Assembly: GCA_023459275.1 (NCBI GenBank)
Contig: JAEWVC010000031.1
Coordinates: 1-29,135 of the forward strand
Length of the DNA: 29,135 nt
DNA from: Bacillota bacterium
GTDB lineage: Bacteria; Bacillota; Clostridia; Christensenellales; Aristaeellaceae
Reading direction: 5' to 3'
Position 1 is the stretch's first letter. Every line of letters starts with the position of its first letter. The notes beneath the pieces are model-generated. The model saw only the letters and a list, made by a program, of their open reading frames with translations, made no database searches and was not told the origin of the DNA. Made by a program: the position numbers and the translations under genes. This document shows, one piece after another, positions 1 to 6,952 of this stretch.

Positions 1-90
1 GCGTCGGTGTGGGGGTAGGTGTCGGGGTGGGAGTGGGTGTCGGCGCCGGCGTCGGAGTGGGCGCCGGTGTCGGGGTGGGATGGGTGTACT
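1..90. repeat. GT-rich low-complexity tandem repeat coding a Thr-Pro linker
   Basis: The plus strand here is a run of GGTGTCGG/GGAGTGGG-like units. Read on the minus strand in frame with the gene at 1-1483, it codes alternating Thr-Pro and Ala-Pro. Hexameric DNA repeats of this type can change length by slippage without breaking the frame. The repeat continues past the left edge. Confidence 0.8.
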
Positions 91-1483
91 TGAACAGTTT
101 TTCCAGCAGATTTACGCCGGTGGAGCTTCCGTTGCCGCTTTCACCGGCTGCCTGGATAAAGGCTGCCAAAGCATTTACGGTGGCACTGTCGTAAAGGCTG
201 CTGGCCTTTTCGGACAGAAAGCCCAGCTTGAGCAACTGGTCCTGCATCTCCTTTACCCGGAAGCCTGTATCGCCTTTTTGCAGGGGGATATAGTCCGTGC
301 ATTTCGGGGCGGATGATTTGTACAGCGCCTTGAGGGTGCGGTCACCGGCGATGCCGTCGCTTTTCAGGCCCACCTGTTTTTGGAACAGCAGCACGGCGTC
401 CCTGGTGCGGCTGCCAAATTTACCGTCTGTGGGTTCTGCCGCATACCCCAGCTTTCGCAGGCGGTCCTGCAGTTTTTCCACGCGTATGCCGGCAGAGCCC
501 TTTTGCAGCGTCACATACTGTACGTATTCCGGCGCGCCGGATGCATAGAGCCTTTGCTGCAGGGCGTGGGTGGCCACGCCGTTCTGGTTTTGGCCCAGGG
601 CATCCTGGAAATAGCGCACGCCCTGCTTTGTATCGGAGCCGAAGATCCCGTCGCTGGCGCCGCAGGGATATCCCAGTTCATTCAGGCGGATCTGCAGGGC
701 CTTTACGGCGTCGCCCCGGGAACCCACGGATAGCCTGGGGTACTCGGTGGAAGCGGGGGTGGGGGCAGCAGTGGGCTTGGGGCTGGGGGAAGCGGTGGGA
801 CCGGGGGAGGCTGTGGGCTGGGCGGCGGCAGAGGTATGCCTGATGCGGCAGTTGACAACGGCCAGGCCGGAAAAATCCTGCGCGGATTCCGCCAGTGCGT
901 TTTTCACTTCATAGGGGAAGGCGGGCCCGGCCAGGGGGTCCGGCTGGGCGGCCTCCGACATTTGCACCAGCAGGCCGCCGATGCGGCTGGAGGTTCCCGA
1001 AAGGTACAGGCCAACCCCCACCAGCAAGGTGCCGTCAGCAGCTGCGGCGTAGCGCTCGATGATGATATAGGTCTGCCCCATGTCGGACATGGGGAGCCGG
1101 TATTCATTCAAAGCGGCGTCAAACTGGACCGTCGTAACGCCGGCGGGGAGATCAGGCAGGGTATCCGCGCCGTCAAAGCATGCCGCCGCATACTCCCGCA
1201 TCACCTGGGCAGGCACGATCAGCCAGCCTTGTTCCTGCCTCACCTGGGCGTTTTCATAGCCCCAGTTTACAGCGCATAAATAGAGCTGCAGCCAAAGAAA
1301 GTCCGGGTTGTATGCCTCATAGGCGGAATCGCTCTCCATTACGATGGTCCGCGCCAGGCTGTCCAGAATGGGGATCATACGGTATAGGCGGTCCTCCGCC
1401 GTTTGCCCGGCGGCCGGTGCCGCGTACGCGGCTGCGGAGAAGACCAGCAAGGCTGCTGTCAGTATGCAAAGCAATCGCTTCAT
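1..1483 (-). CDS. Secreted protein with three peptidoglycan-binding-like repeats and Thr-Pro tail (C-terminus beyond window)
   Basis: The frame reads on the minus strand from an ATG at 1483-1481 without a stop to the window edge, giving at least 494 residues. An AAAGGG-type ribosome site lies about 10 bases upstream of the start. Residues 1-22 form a signal peptide (MKRL, a hydrophobic core, then an AYA-A type cleavage site). Residues 25-220 are an extracellular domain I do not recognise. A Pro/Ser/Thr linker follows at about 223-248. Then come three tandem repeats of the PG_binding_1 kind at about 248-313, 319-386 and 395-462. The first two keep the pattern G-x-V-x-x-L-Q-x-x-L-x-x-L-G-Y, then D-G-x-F-G and x-x-F-Q. 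The third is degenerate: its D-G-x-F-G has become a Ser-Ser-Leu-Tyr stretch. From residue 464 on the protein is almost pure Thr-Pro/Ala-Pro, probably a wall-spanning linker to another domain or the terminus. Inference: an envelope-associated protein. No catalytic domain is visible in the window. Confidence 0.85.
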   Translation of the reverse strand, partial: MKRLLCILTAALLVFSAAAYAAPAAGQTAEDRLYRMIPILDSLARTIVMESDSAYEAYNPDFLWLQLYLCAVNWGYENAQVRQEQGWLIVPAQVMREYAAACFDGADTLPDLPAGVTTVQFDAALNEYRLPMSDMGQTYIIIERYAAAADGTLLVGVGLYLSGTSSRIGGLLVQMSEAAQPDPLAGPAFPYEVKNALAESAQDFSGLAVVNCRIRHTSAAAQPTASPGPTASPSPKPTAAPTPASTEYPRLSVGSRGDAVKALQIRLNELGYPCGASDGIFGSDTKQGVRYFQDALGQNQNGVATHALQQRLYASGAPEYVQYVTLQKGSAGIRVEKLQDRLRKLGYAAEPTDGKFGSRTRDAVLLFQKQVGLKSDGIAGDRTLKALYKSSAPKCTDYIPLQKGDTGFRVKEMQDQLLKLGFLSEKASSLYDSATVNALAAFIQAAGESGNGSSTGVNLLEKLFKYTHPTPTPAPTPTPAPTPTPTPTPTPTPT

Positions 1484-1512
1484 GTGCGTCGTCCCTTTCC
1501 TTTTTTTACAAA

Positions 1513-1599
1513 TTGCCCACCCATATTGTTAGACGTAGGAGAGGGGCGATTATCTCATTGCTGCCAGAAGTTTTACACTCGTAAAAGCAGCGTGGGCAA
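1513..1599. other. Nested inverted repeats in the divergent intergenic region
   Basis: TTGCCCAC (1513-1520) pairs with GTGGGCAA (1592-1599). Inside this pair, GCTGC (1560-1564) pairs with GCAGC (1587-1591), and TTTTAC (1571-1576) pairs with GTAAAA (1581-1586) around an ACTC loop. The set lies upstream of the rpsB promoter. It would be in the 5' leader of the minus-strand gene only if that gene's promoter is right of 1600, which I cannot show. The rest of 1484-1653 holds no gene that I can see. Confidence 0.4.
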
Positions 1600-1653
1600 A
1601 TTGGCAGGCATATAAACAAGGGCGGATTTCCTGCTTTGCTGTAAAGAAAGGTA

Positions 1654-1682
1654 TTGCCAGCCGGGCGCAGCTATGCTAAAAT
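1654..1682 (+). promoter_or_regulatory. Sigma-A type promoter of rpsB-tsf
   Basis: TTGCCA (1654-1659), a 17-base spacer, then TAAAAT (1677-1682). TGC directly before the -10 gives an extended -10 motif. Transcription would start near 1689, leaving a leader of about 90 bases before rpsB. The leader has GC-rich self-complementary stretches (a GCCC...GGGC pair near 1717-1740), which is compatible with, but does not prove, an autoregulatory ribosomal-protein leader. Confidence 0.75.
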
Positions 1683-1780
1683 AGAACGGATAACGCACCT
1701 TGGCTGATTCGTCCCTTGTGCCCAAACGGGTGGCGGGCGGAGTGGAAGCGAAGGGTGGAAAAAACAAGGAGGAAACAAAC

Positions 1781-2524
1781 ATGGCAGTCATTTCCATGAA
1801 GCAGCTGCTGGAGGCCGGTGTCCATTTCGGCCATCAAACGCGGCGCTGGAACCCCAAAATGGCCCCGTACATCTTTACGGAGCGCAACGGCATCTACATT
1901 ATCGACCTGCAAAAGACCGTGCGCAAGATCGACGAGGCGTACCAGTTCGTACGTGACGTGGCGATGGAAGGCAAGAGCGTGCTGTTCGTGGGCACCAAGA
2001 AGCAGGCCCAGGAAAGCATTGAGACCGAGGCCAAGCGCTGCAACATGTTCTATGTCAATAACCGCTGGCTGGGCGGCATGCTCACCAACTTCCGCACCAT
2101 CAGGACCAGGGTGGAGCGGCTCAACGCCATCGACCGCATGGAGCAGACCGGGCAATTCGCCGTGCTGCCCAAGAAGGAAGTTATCAAGCTTGAGCATGAG
2201 CGTGAAAAGCTGGAAGTCAATCTGGGCGGCATCCGGGAAATGAAAAAGCTTCCCGGCGCGCTGTTCGTGGTAGATCCCCGCAAGGAGCACATCGCCGTGA
2301 CCGAAGCCCGCATTTTGAACATCCCCATCGTGGGCATCGTGGATACCAACTGCGATCCCGATGAGATCGATTACGTAATCCCCGGCAACGATGACGCCAT
2401 CCGCGCCGTGAAGCTCATCGCCGGCAAGCTGGCGGATGCCGTGCTGGAAGGCAAGCAGGGCGAACAGAATGAGCCGGACGGCGAACCCGAAGCCGTGAAA
2501 GAAGAAGCCCAGGAACAGGCGTAA
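1781..2524 (+). CDS. rpsB: 30S ribosomal protein S2
   Basis: This is a protein of the 30S subunit that takes part in assembly and in the mRNA exit side of the platform. The 247-residue product begins MAVISMKQLLEAGVHFGHQ and contains RRWNPKM, the YIIDLQKT segment, FVGTKKQA, NNRWLGGMLTN and the late PIVGIVDTNCDPD motif, all hallmarks of S2. Its length matches the family. The frame is open further upstream to 1700, but AGGAGG at 1767-1772 sits 8 bases before the ATG at 1781 and the family N-terminus starts there. The C-terminus is an acidic Glu-rich tail. It is first in the operon, 76 bases before tsf, the usual bacterial pairing. Confidence 0.98.
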   Translation: MAVISMKQLLEAGVHFGHQTRRWNPKMAPYIFTERNGIYIIDLQKTVRKIDEAYQFVRDVAMEGKSVLFVGTKKQAQESIETEAKRCNMFYVNNRWLGGMLTNFRTIRTRVERLNAIDRMEQTGQFAVLPKKEVIKLEHEREKLEVNLGGIREMKKLPGALFVVDPRKEHIAVTEARILNIPIVGIVDTNCDPDEIDYVIPGNDDAIRAVKLIAGKLADAVLEGKQGEQNEPDGEPEAVKEEAQEQA

Positions 2525-2529
2525 TAAGA

Positions 2530-2580
2530 CGCGGCGGGCATGTCTGCCGCGAGTTGAAGGACATCGCGGGGCTGCCCCGC
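2530..2580 (+). other. Two stem-loops between rpsB and tsf
   Basis: CGCGGC (2530-2535) pairs with GCCGCG (2546-2551), and GCGGGG (2566-2571) pairs with CCCCGC (2575-2580) around a CTG loop. Neither is followed by a T run, so they are unlikely to terminate transcription strongly. They may stabilise or pause the mRNA between the two genes. Confidence 0.45.
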
Positions 2581-2600
2581 CGTAAATAGGAGGAAACACA

Positions 2601-3254
2601 ATGGAAATTACGTCCGCAATGGTCAAGGATCTGCGCGAGCGCACCGGCGCCGGCATGATGGACTGTAAAAAAGCCCTCGTCGAGAGTGATGGGGATACCG
2701 AAAAGGCAATCGCGCTCCTTCGGGAAAAGGGATTGGCCGCCGCTGCCAAGAAGGCCGGCCGCATCGCTGCCGAAGGCATGGTGGAATCCTACATCCACAT
2801 GGGCGGAAAGATCGGCGTGCTGGTGGAAGTCAACTGTGAAACCGACTTCGTGGCCAAGACCGACCAGTTCAAAACCTTCTGCCATGACGTGGCCATGCAT
2901 ATCGCCGCTGCCAACCCCCTGTATGTGGCCAAGGAAGAAGTGCCCATGGAGGCCCTGAACAAAGAAAAGGAAATCTTCCGCGCCCAGGCGCTCAACGAGG
3001 GAAAGCCCGAGAAGATCGTGGACCGGATGGTGGAAGGCCGGGTGGAGAAGTATTTCAAGGAAGTCTGCCTCCTGGAGCAGCCCTTTGTGAAAGACACGGA
3101 CAAGACCATCAAGGACTTGGTGAGCGACGCTACCGTGGCCATTGGAGAAAAGATCAGTATCCGCCGCTTTACCAGGTATGAGCGGGGCGAGGGCATCGCC
3201 AAGCGCGAGGACAATTTCGCCCAGGAGATTGCGGCTCAGGTCAGCAAAATGTAA
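2601..3254 (+). CDS. tsf: Elongation factor Ts
   Basis: EF-Ts is the guanine-nucleotide exchange factor that recycles EF-Tu-GDP in the cytoplasm. The 217-residue product opens with an N-terminal UBA-like domain (VKDLRERTGAGMMDCKKAL, residues 8-26), followed by the exchange core with the TDFVAK segment near residue 80 that contacts EF-Tu. It is a compact EF-Ts, as in many Firmicutes and cyanobacteria, shorter than the enterobacterial form of about 280 residues. TAGGAGG lies 7 bases upstream of the ATG. It is cotranscribed with rpsB and followed at once by an intrinsic terminator. Confidence 0.98.
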   Translation: MEITSAMVKDLRERTGAGMMDCKKALVESDGDTEKAIALLREKGLAAAAKKAGRIAAEGMVESYIHMGGKIGVLVEVNCETDFVAKTDQFKTFCHDVAMHIAAANPLYVAKEEVPMEALNKEKEIFRAQALNEGKPEKIVDRMVEGRVEKYFKEVCLLEQPFVKDTDKTIKDLVSDATVAIGEKISIRRFTRYERGEGIAKREDNFAQEIAAQVSKM

Positions 3255-3260
3255 CGCGGG

Positions 3261-3301
3261 AAAAAGGGAACGGCAGGGAACCGCTTGTGCGTTCCCTTTT
3301 T
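3261..3301 (+). terminator. Intrinsic terminator after tsf
   Basis: A perfect 12-base inverted repeat, AAAAAGGGAACG (3261-3272) and CGTTCCCTTTTT (3290-3301), encloses a 17-base loop. The right arm ends in a T run. It lies 7 bases after the tsf stop and only 39 bases before pyrH, so it may be a full or partial stop with read-through into pyrH. Confidence 0.85.
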
Positions 3302-3340
3302 CATGCCCTTTCTGCGAAAAAGCCAAGGAGGAAGATGCGT

Positions 3341-4054
3341 ATGGCAGCCATTTATCAGCGCGTCCTGCTCAAACTCAGCGGGGAAGCCCTGGGTGGGGCG
3401 GAGGGGATTTTCGACCATGACCAGATCACCCGCGTTGCCGCCGTCCTCCGCAAGGTGAAGGATATGGGCGTCAAGGCGGGCATCGTCATCGGCGCGGGCA
3501 ACATCTGGCGCGGCCGTCAGGGGCCCATGGTGCGGATGGACCCGGTTACCGCCGATCAGATGGGCATGCTGGGAACGGCCATCAACTGCCTGTGCATGAA
3601 GGATGCCCTGGAAAAAGAGGATGTCCGCGTCCGGGTCTTTTCCGCGGTGGACATGCAGCGCTTTGCCCGGAGCTATTCTACCGGCGAGGCGCTGGAGAGC
3701 CTTGAGCAGGAATATACGCTGCTCTTTGCCTGCGGCACCGGAAATCCCTTTTTCTCTACGGATACCGCGGTGGTCCTTCGGGCCATTGAGCTGAAGGCGG
3801 ACGCGGTGCTGATGGCCAAGAACATCGACGGCGTGTACGACGCGGACCCCAAAGCGGTGCCAGGGGCAAAACTTATACGGGACATCAGTTATGAGAAGGC
3901 GCAAAGCATGGGCCTGAAAGTGATGGATGCCGCCGCCTTTTCCCTGTGCAGGGAAAACAGCGTGCCCATGGTGCGCCTGTTTGGCCTGAACGACCCCGAA
4001 AATATACTGCGGGTGCTGAAGGGGGAACCGCTGGGCACCTTCGTGCATCCCTGA
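3341..4054 (+). CDS. pyrH: Uridylate kinase
   Basis: PyrH phosphorylates UMP to UDP with ATP, the committed step to UTP and CTP, and is a hexameric amino-acid-kinase-fold enzyme. The 237-residue product shows LLKLSGEAL at the N-terminus, the GAGNIWRG nucleotide-binding loop near residue 50, the DxMGMLGTAINCL segment, and the CGTGNPFFSTD motif in the middle. The frame is open upstream. I chose the ATG at 3341 over the ATG two codons earlier (3335) because AAGGAGG ends 9 bases before 3341 but only 3 before 3335. No promoter is evident between the tsf terminator and this gene, so expression probably depends on read-through. Confidence 0.97.
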   Translation: MAAIYQRVLLKLSGEALGGAEGIFDHDQITRVAAVLRKVKDMGVKAGIVIGAGNIWRGRQGPMVRMDPVTADQMGMLGTAINCLCMKDALEKEDVRVRVFSAVDMQRFARSYSTGEALESLEQEYTLLFACGTGNPFFSTDTAVVLRAIELKADAVLMAKNIDGVYDADPKAVPGAKLIRDISYEKAQSMGLKVMDAAAFSLCRENSVPMVRLFGLNDPENILRVLKGEPLGTFVHP

Positions 4055-4157
4055 ACGGTAGTCCGGACTGATCCCTGTCCTTTTCTAATTACTATGAAGG
4101 GGTAGGGGCAGGCCGGGGCGGGCTTTATCCAAAAAACCTCTCTTGGTCAATAAACCC

Positions 4158-4186
4158 TTGCCAGATGTGCCCAAACCGATTACAAT
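4158..4186 (+). promoter_or_regulatory. Sigma-A type promoter before frr
   Basis: TTGCCA (4158-4163), a 17-base spacer and TACAAT (4181-4186). The predicted start near 4193 leaves a leader of about 30 bases to frr. It would drive frr and the genes after it. The -35 box is identical to that of the rpsB promoter. Confidence 0.75.
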
Positions 4187-4221
4187 AGAATGCAAGAATG
4201 TTCGCACGGAGGAGGATCCCC

Positions 4222-4779
4222 ATGTATAAGCAAGTCATTGATACCGCCCAGGAAAAGATGAAGAAAACGGCAGCCGTGTATCAGCGGGAGATGATTTCCC
4301 TGCGGGCGGGGCGGGCCAATCCGCAGCTTTTGGACAGGATCAAAGTGGATTACTACGGTGTGGAAACGCCGCTGAACCAGATGGCCAATATTTCGTCTCC
4401 GGAGCCCAGGCTTCTGACCATATCCCTGTGGGATCAAAAGGCCATTCCCCTGGTGGAAAAGGCGATCCTGAAAAGCGATCTGGGCCTCAACCCCTCCAAC
4501 GATGGGAAGATCATCAGGCTGACCGTGCCGGAATTGAACGAGGAGCGCCGCCGGGACCTGACCAAGCTGGCCCACAAGGGCGCCGAGGAGGCCAAGGTGG
4601 CTGTGCGGGCCATCCGCCGGGACGCCATGGAGCAGCTCAAAAAGATGAAGAAGGACAGCGTGATTACCGAGGACGAAGAGCGCAAGGCCGAGGATGAGCT
4701 GCAGAAGACCACGGATGCCGCCATCAAGGATGTGGACAAGATTTGCGCCGAAAAAGAAAAGGAAATCATGGAAGTGTAA
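4222..4779 (+). CDS. frr: Ribosome recycling factor
   Basis: RRF works with EF-G to split the post-termination ribosome. The 185-residue product has the exact family length and includes the typical N-terminal helix, the RAGRANPQLLD segment near residue 30, the domain II pattern around the SPEPRLLTISLWD stretch, and the LTKLAHKGAEEAKVAVRAIRRDA helix of domain I. The frame opens eight codons earlier, but GGAGGAGG (4208-4215) lies 6 bases before the ATG at 4222 and the family start is there. It is separated from pyrH by 167 bases that hold its own promoter. Confidence 0.98.
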   Translation: MYKQVIDTAQEKMKKTAAVYQREMISLRAGRANPQLLDRIKVDYYGVETPLNQMANISSPEPRLLTISLWDQKAIPLVEKAILKSDLGLNPSNDGKIIRLTVPELNEERRRDLTKLAHKGAEEAKVAVRAIRRDAMEQLKKMKKDSVITEDEERKAEDELQKTTDAAIKDVDKICAEKEKEIMEV

Positions 4780-4782
4780 GCT

Positions 4783-4986
4783 ATGGCGCATGAGGATGTG
4801 CTGGGCCTGTCCCTTGGGATGGCGCTTTCGCTGCTTAAGGCGCGGGGGATTGCGGACACGCAGGTAATCTGGACCGACGCACCGAAAAATCCGCAGCCCG
4901 GGGGATACGCGCGGGTGGTGGCCGTCCGGCAGGAAGGCCGTATTTTGGTGGCCGCCCGTTTCACGCAGGAGTTTGCCCGGGAATAG
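4783..4986 (+). CDS. Small conserved-looking protein of unknown function between frr and uppS
   Basis: This is a 67-residue frame that begins 3 bases after the frr stop, with GGAAG (4770-4774) 8 bases before the ATG, so it is probably translated with frr. I do not recognise the family with certainty. The product has no signal peptide or membrane segment. The pattern G-x-x-L-x-x-A-L-x-x-L-x-x-x-G-I, then a V-x-W-T strand, a Gly-Gly turn, a YARVVAVRQEG strand pair and a final VAARF strand resembles a single PASTA-like alpha-beta module. That is only a pattern impression. Base composition and codon use fit the neighbours. It is more likely a real gene than chance because of its spacing, ribosome site and position inside the operon. 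Confidence 0.65.
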   Translation: MAHEDVLGLSLGMALSLLKARGIADTQVIWTDAPKNPQPGGYARVVAVRQEGRILVAARFTQEFARE

Positions 4987-5004
4987 GCAAAGCATAGGCA
5001 GGAT

Positions 5005-5033
5005 ACATGCGCGGGCGGCGGGTTCGCGCATGT
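5005..5033 (+). other. Stem-loop before uppS
   Basis: A perfect 9-base inverted repeat, ACATGCGCG (5005-5013) and CGCGCATGT (5025-5033), with an 11-base loop. A weak T-rich stretch (TGTCTATTTT) follows. It might be a leaky terminator or a processing site between the small gene and uppS. Confidence 0.5.
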
Positions 5034-5067
5034 TGTCTATTTTCCGGGAATACCATGGAGGAAGACG

Positions 5068-5808
5068 ATGGCAAAAACGCCGGCGGAACAACCGCCTCTT
5101 GTAAGGGAACGGCTGCCCCGCCATGTGGCCATCATCATGGATGGCAACGGCCGCTGGGCGAAAAAGCACAAGGTGAAGGTGGCGCTGGGCCACCGCAACG
5201 GGGTGGAAGCGCTGCGGGACGTGATCAGGGAGAGCAGCGATCTTGGCATTTTCGCGCTTTCCATCTACGCCTTTTCCACGGAGAACTGGTCCCGCTCCGG
5301 GGAGGAGGTGGCCGCATTGATGCAGCTCCTGCTGGAGTTCTTCACCTCCGAGATCGACGAGCTGGATGAAAAAAACGTGGCTATCCGCATCCTGGGGGAT
5401 GTGCAGGGCTTGCCCCCGCCCCAGCGGGAAGCGGTGACAAGGGCCATGGACCGCACGAAGGACAACACCGGGCTCCACCTGAACATCGCGCTTAATTACG
5501 GCGGGCGCGCGGAGCTCCTGCACGCCGTCAGAACCCTTTCTGAAAAGGTCCGGGCCGGCCTGATGGCGCCGGAAGACATCGGTTTTGGCGATCTGGAGAA
5601 CGCGCTTTACACCAGGGGACTGCCGGATGTGGACCTGCTCATCCGCACCAGCGGAGAGATGCGCCTGAGCAATTTTCTTTTATACCAGTGCGCCTATGCG
5701 GAATTTTTGTTTCCCCAGGTGCTCTGGCCGGATTTTACGGTGGCACAGTATCATGAGGCTCTCCAGGCCTTCGCCATGCGTGAGCGAAGGTTTGGCGGGC
5801 GCACATAA
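5068..5808 (+). CDS. uppS: Undecaprenyl diphosphate synthase (cis-prenyltransferase)
   Basis: UppS condenses farnesyl diphosphate with eight isopentenyl diphosphates to make the C55 carrier for peptidoglycan and other wall polymers. The 246-residue product has the family motifs in order: HVAIIMDGNGRWAKK (residues 19-33, containing the catalytic Asp), GHRNGVEALR, SIYAFSTENWSR near 70-80, NIALNYGGRAELLHA near 140, and PDVDLLIRTSGEMRLSNFLLYQ near 185-205, with the usual Arg residues that bind the diphosphate. GGAGG lies 6 bases before the ATG. It is followed 33 bases later by cdsA, the common Firmicutes order. Confidence 0.98.
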   Translation: MAKTPAEQPPLVRERLPRHVAIIMDGNGRWAKKHKVKVALGHRNGVEALRDVIRESSDLGIFALSIYAFSTENWSRSGEEVAALMQLLLEFFTSEIDELDEKNVAIRILGDVQGLPPPQREAVTRAMDRTKDNTGLHLNIALNYGGRAELLHAVRTLSEKVRAGLMAPEDIGFGDLENALYTRGLPDVDLLIRTSGEMRLSNFLLYQCAYAEFLFPQVLWPDFTVAQYHEALQAFAMRERRFGGRT

Positions 5809-5841
5809 ACCTGGATCTCCGGGAAGAATGAGGGTCGTGGC

Positions 5842-6672
5842 ATGCTGCAGCGAGTGATTACGGGCACTTTGATGACCATCGGGCTGGCGGTGGTTTTATA
5901 CCTTGGCGGCTGGGTATTCGCCGTGGTCGCAATGGCCGCAATTTTTACCAGCATGCGGGAGGAATTCAAGGCGCTGGCGGTGGCCGGGCACCGGCCCGTT
6001 TGGTGGCCCACCTTTGTTTGCATGGTGGCCAGCATTCCGCTGATGCTTTTATCCTCCGGCAACAGGCTGATGTCCCTGCTGCTGATCCTGATGCTGGCCA
6101 ACTGCCTGATGGTGCTGATCTGGGTGATCTTCCGGGAGGAGCCCCGCCTGGAAGACGCCCTCGTATCCGTGATGCCCATGTTCACCATCCTTCTGCCGGG
6201 CATCTGTCTGATCAGCCTGGTGCGCATAGACGCCAAGTCTTTGCAGGTGGCTTTGATGTGCCTGGTGTTTGCCATCTCCGTGATTGGGGATACCCTGGCC
6301 TACTTCGTGGGCACCAGGGTGGGCGGGAAAAAGCTTTGCCCCGCCGTCAGCCCCAACAAAACCGTTTCCGGCGCCATCGGCGGGCTGCTGGGCAGCATGG
6401 CCGGGGCCATGGCTGTGGGTGTCATCGCCTCCTTCTGGCCGCCGCTGAACGGCGATACGCTCCCCACGGTCCTGCAGTACCTGGTGATCGGCTTTGTGGG
6501 CGGCGTGGCGGGGCAGGTGGGGGACCTTTTCGCCTCCATGATCAAACGCCACTGCAAGATCAAGGACTTCGGCACGATCTTCCCGGGCCACGGCGGCATG
6601 CTGGACCGGATGGACAGCATCCTTTTCGTGTCGGTGGTGGTCTACTGCTTCTGGATGATAACGCGCGCGTAG
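5842..6672 (+). CDS. cdsA: Phosphatidate cytidylyltransferase (CDP-diglyceride synthase)
   Basis: CdsA makes CDP-diacylglycerol from phosphatidate and CTP, the precursor of all phospholipid head groups. It acts in the membrane. The 276-residue product is largely hydrophobic, with about seven or eight membrane segments. The C-terminal CdsA signature is complete: S-M-I-K-R, then K-I-K-D-F-G, and G-H-G-G-M-L-D-R-M-D near residues 232-258. The conserved PNKTVSGAIGG stretch is near residue 172. GAGGG lies 7 bases before the ATG, a weaker ribosome site than its neighbours have. The next gene is 280 bases away across a hairpin-rich interval. Confidence 0.96.
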   Translation: MLQRVITGTLMTIGLAVVLYLGGWVFAVVAMAAIFTSMREEFKALAVAGHRPVWWPTFVCMVASIPLMLLSSGNRLMSLLLILMLANCLMVLIWVIFREEPRLEDALVSVMPMFTILLPGICLISLVRIDAKSLQVALMCLVFAISVIGDTLAYFVGTRVGGKKLCPAVSPNKTVSGAIGGLLGSMAGAMAVGVIASFWPPLNGDTLPTVLQYLVIGFVGGVAGQVGDLFASMIKRHCKIKDFGTIFPGHGGMLDRMDSILFVSVVVYCFWMITRA

Positions 6673-6676
6673 CGCC

Positions 6677-6872
6677 ATCGATAAAATGGCGTTGCCATTT
6701 TATCGAGCTGCACGATTTCCTTGTATGCCTGGTGCATCGGTTTGCGCTGCGCTTGCCCGGCACGCCAGGCATACGGCCAGGAAATCGTGTAAGGAATGTT
6801 TGCTTCGCAAACCCCGCGCGCCCGGCACAGCCGGGCGACACGAATATAAACGAGGGGACCGCGGCCCCCTCG
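6677..6872. repeat. Cluster of five inverted repeats between cdsA and dxr
   Basis: No gene is seen here. Five hairpins follow one another. CGATAAAATGGC (6677-6688) pairs perfectly with 6692-6703 around a 3-base loop. CACGATTTCCT (6709-6719) pairs with 6777-6787 and encloses TATGCCTGG (6722-6730) pairing with 6763-6771. GTTTGC (6796-6801) pairs with 6805-6810. CGCCCGGC (6817-6824) pairs with 6828-6835. AACGAGGGG (6847-6855) pairs with CCCCTCGTT (6864-6872). None carries a T tail. Open frames through this region begin inside the first hairpin and look spurious. It resembles a composite of extragenic palindromic repeats, but the family is not known to me. Confidence 0.7.
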
Positions 6873-6893
6873 TTGCTCCCCGGTGGCACAAGC

Positions 6894-6921
6894 TGTTTCA
6901 ATCCTTCCAAACGTGTATATA
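6894..6921 (+). promoter_or_regulatory. Possible weak promoter of dxr
   Basis: TTTCAA (6894-6899), a 17-base spacer and TATATA (6916-6921). Only three of six -35 positions match the consensus. It is suggested mainly because the hairpin cluster upstream separates dxr from cdsA. Confidence 0.3.
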
Positions 6922-6952
6922 TACCCTTTGCAGCAGTAGGAAAGGACATTCC

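Noticed and set aside
9..194. Plus-strand frame with a Gly-Val repeat start
   Set aside because: It is the reverse-strand reading of the Thr-Pro linker repeat in the minus-strand gene.
1676..2779. A 367-codon minus-strand frame across rpsB and tsf
   Set aside because: It is antisense to two certain genes, His-rich from codon mirroring, with no ribosome site.
4066..4120. A possible terminator after pyrH (CCTGTCC...GGGGCAGG)
   Set aside because: The pairing is broken by several mismatches and no T run follows in the right place.
4180..5523. A 447-codon minus-strand frame across frr and uppS
   Set aside because: It is antisense to frr, the small gene and uppS, with the same mirrored composition.
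6686..6952. An 89-codon N-terminal extension of dxr
   Set aside because: It translates the hairpin cluster, has no ribosome site, and would put the NADPH-binding motif far from the N-terminus.
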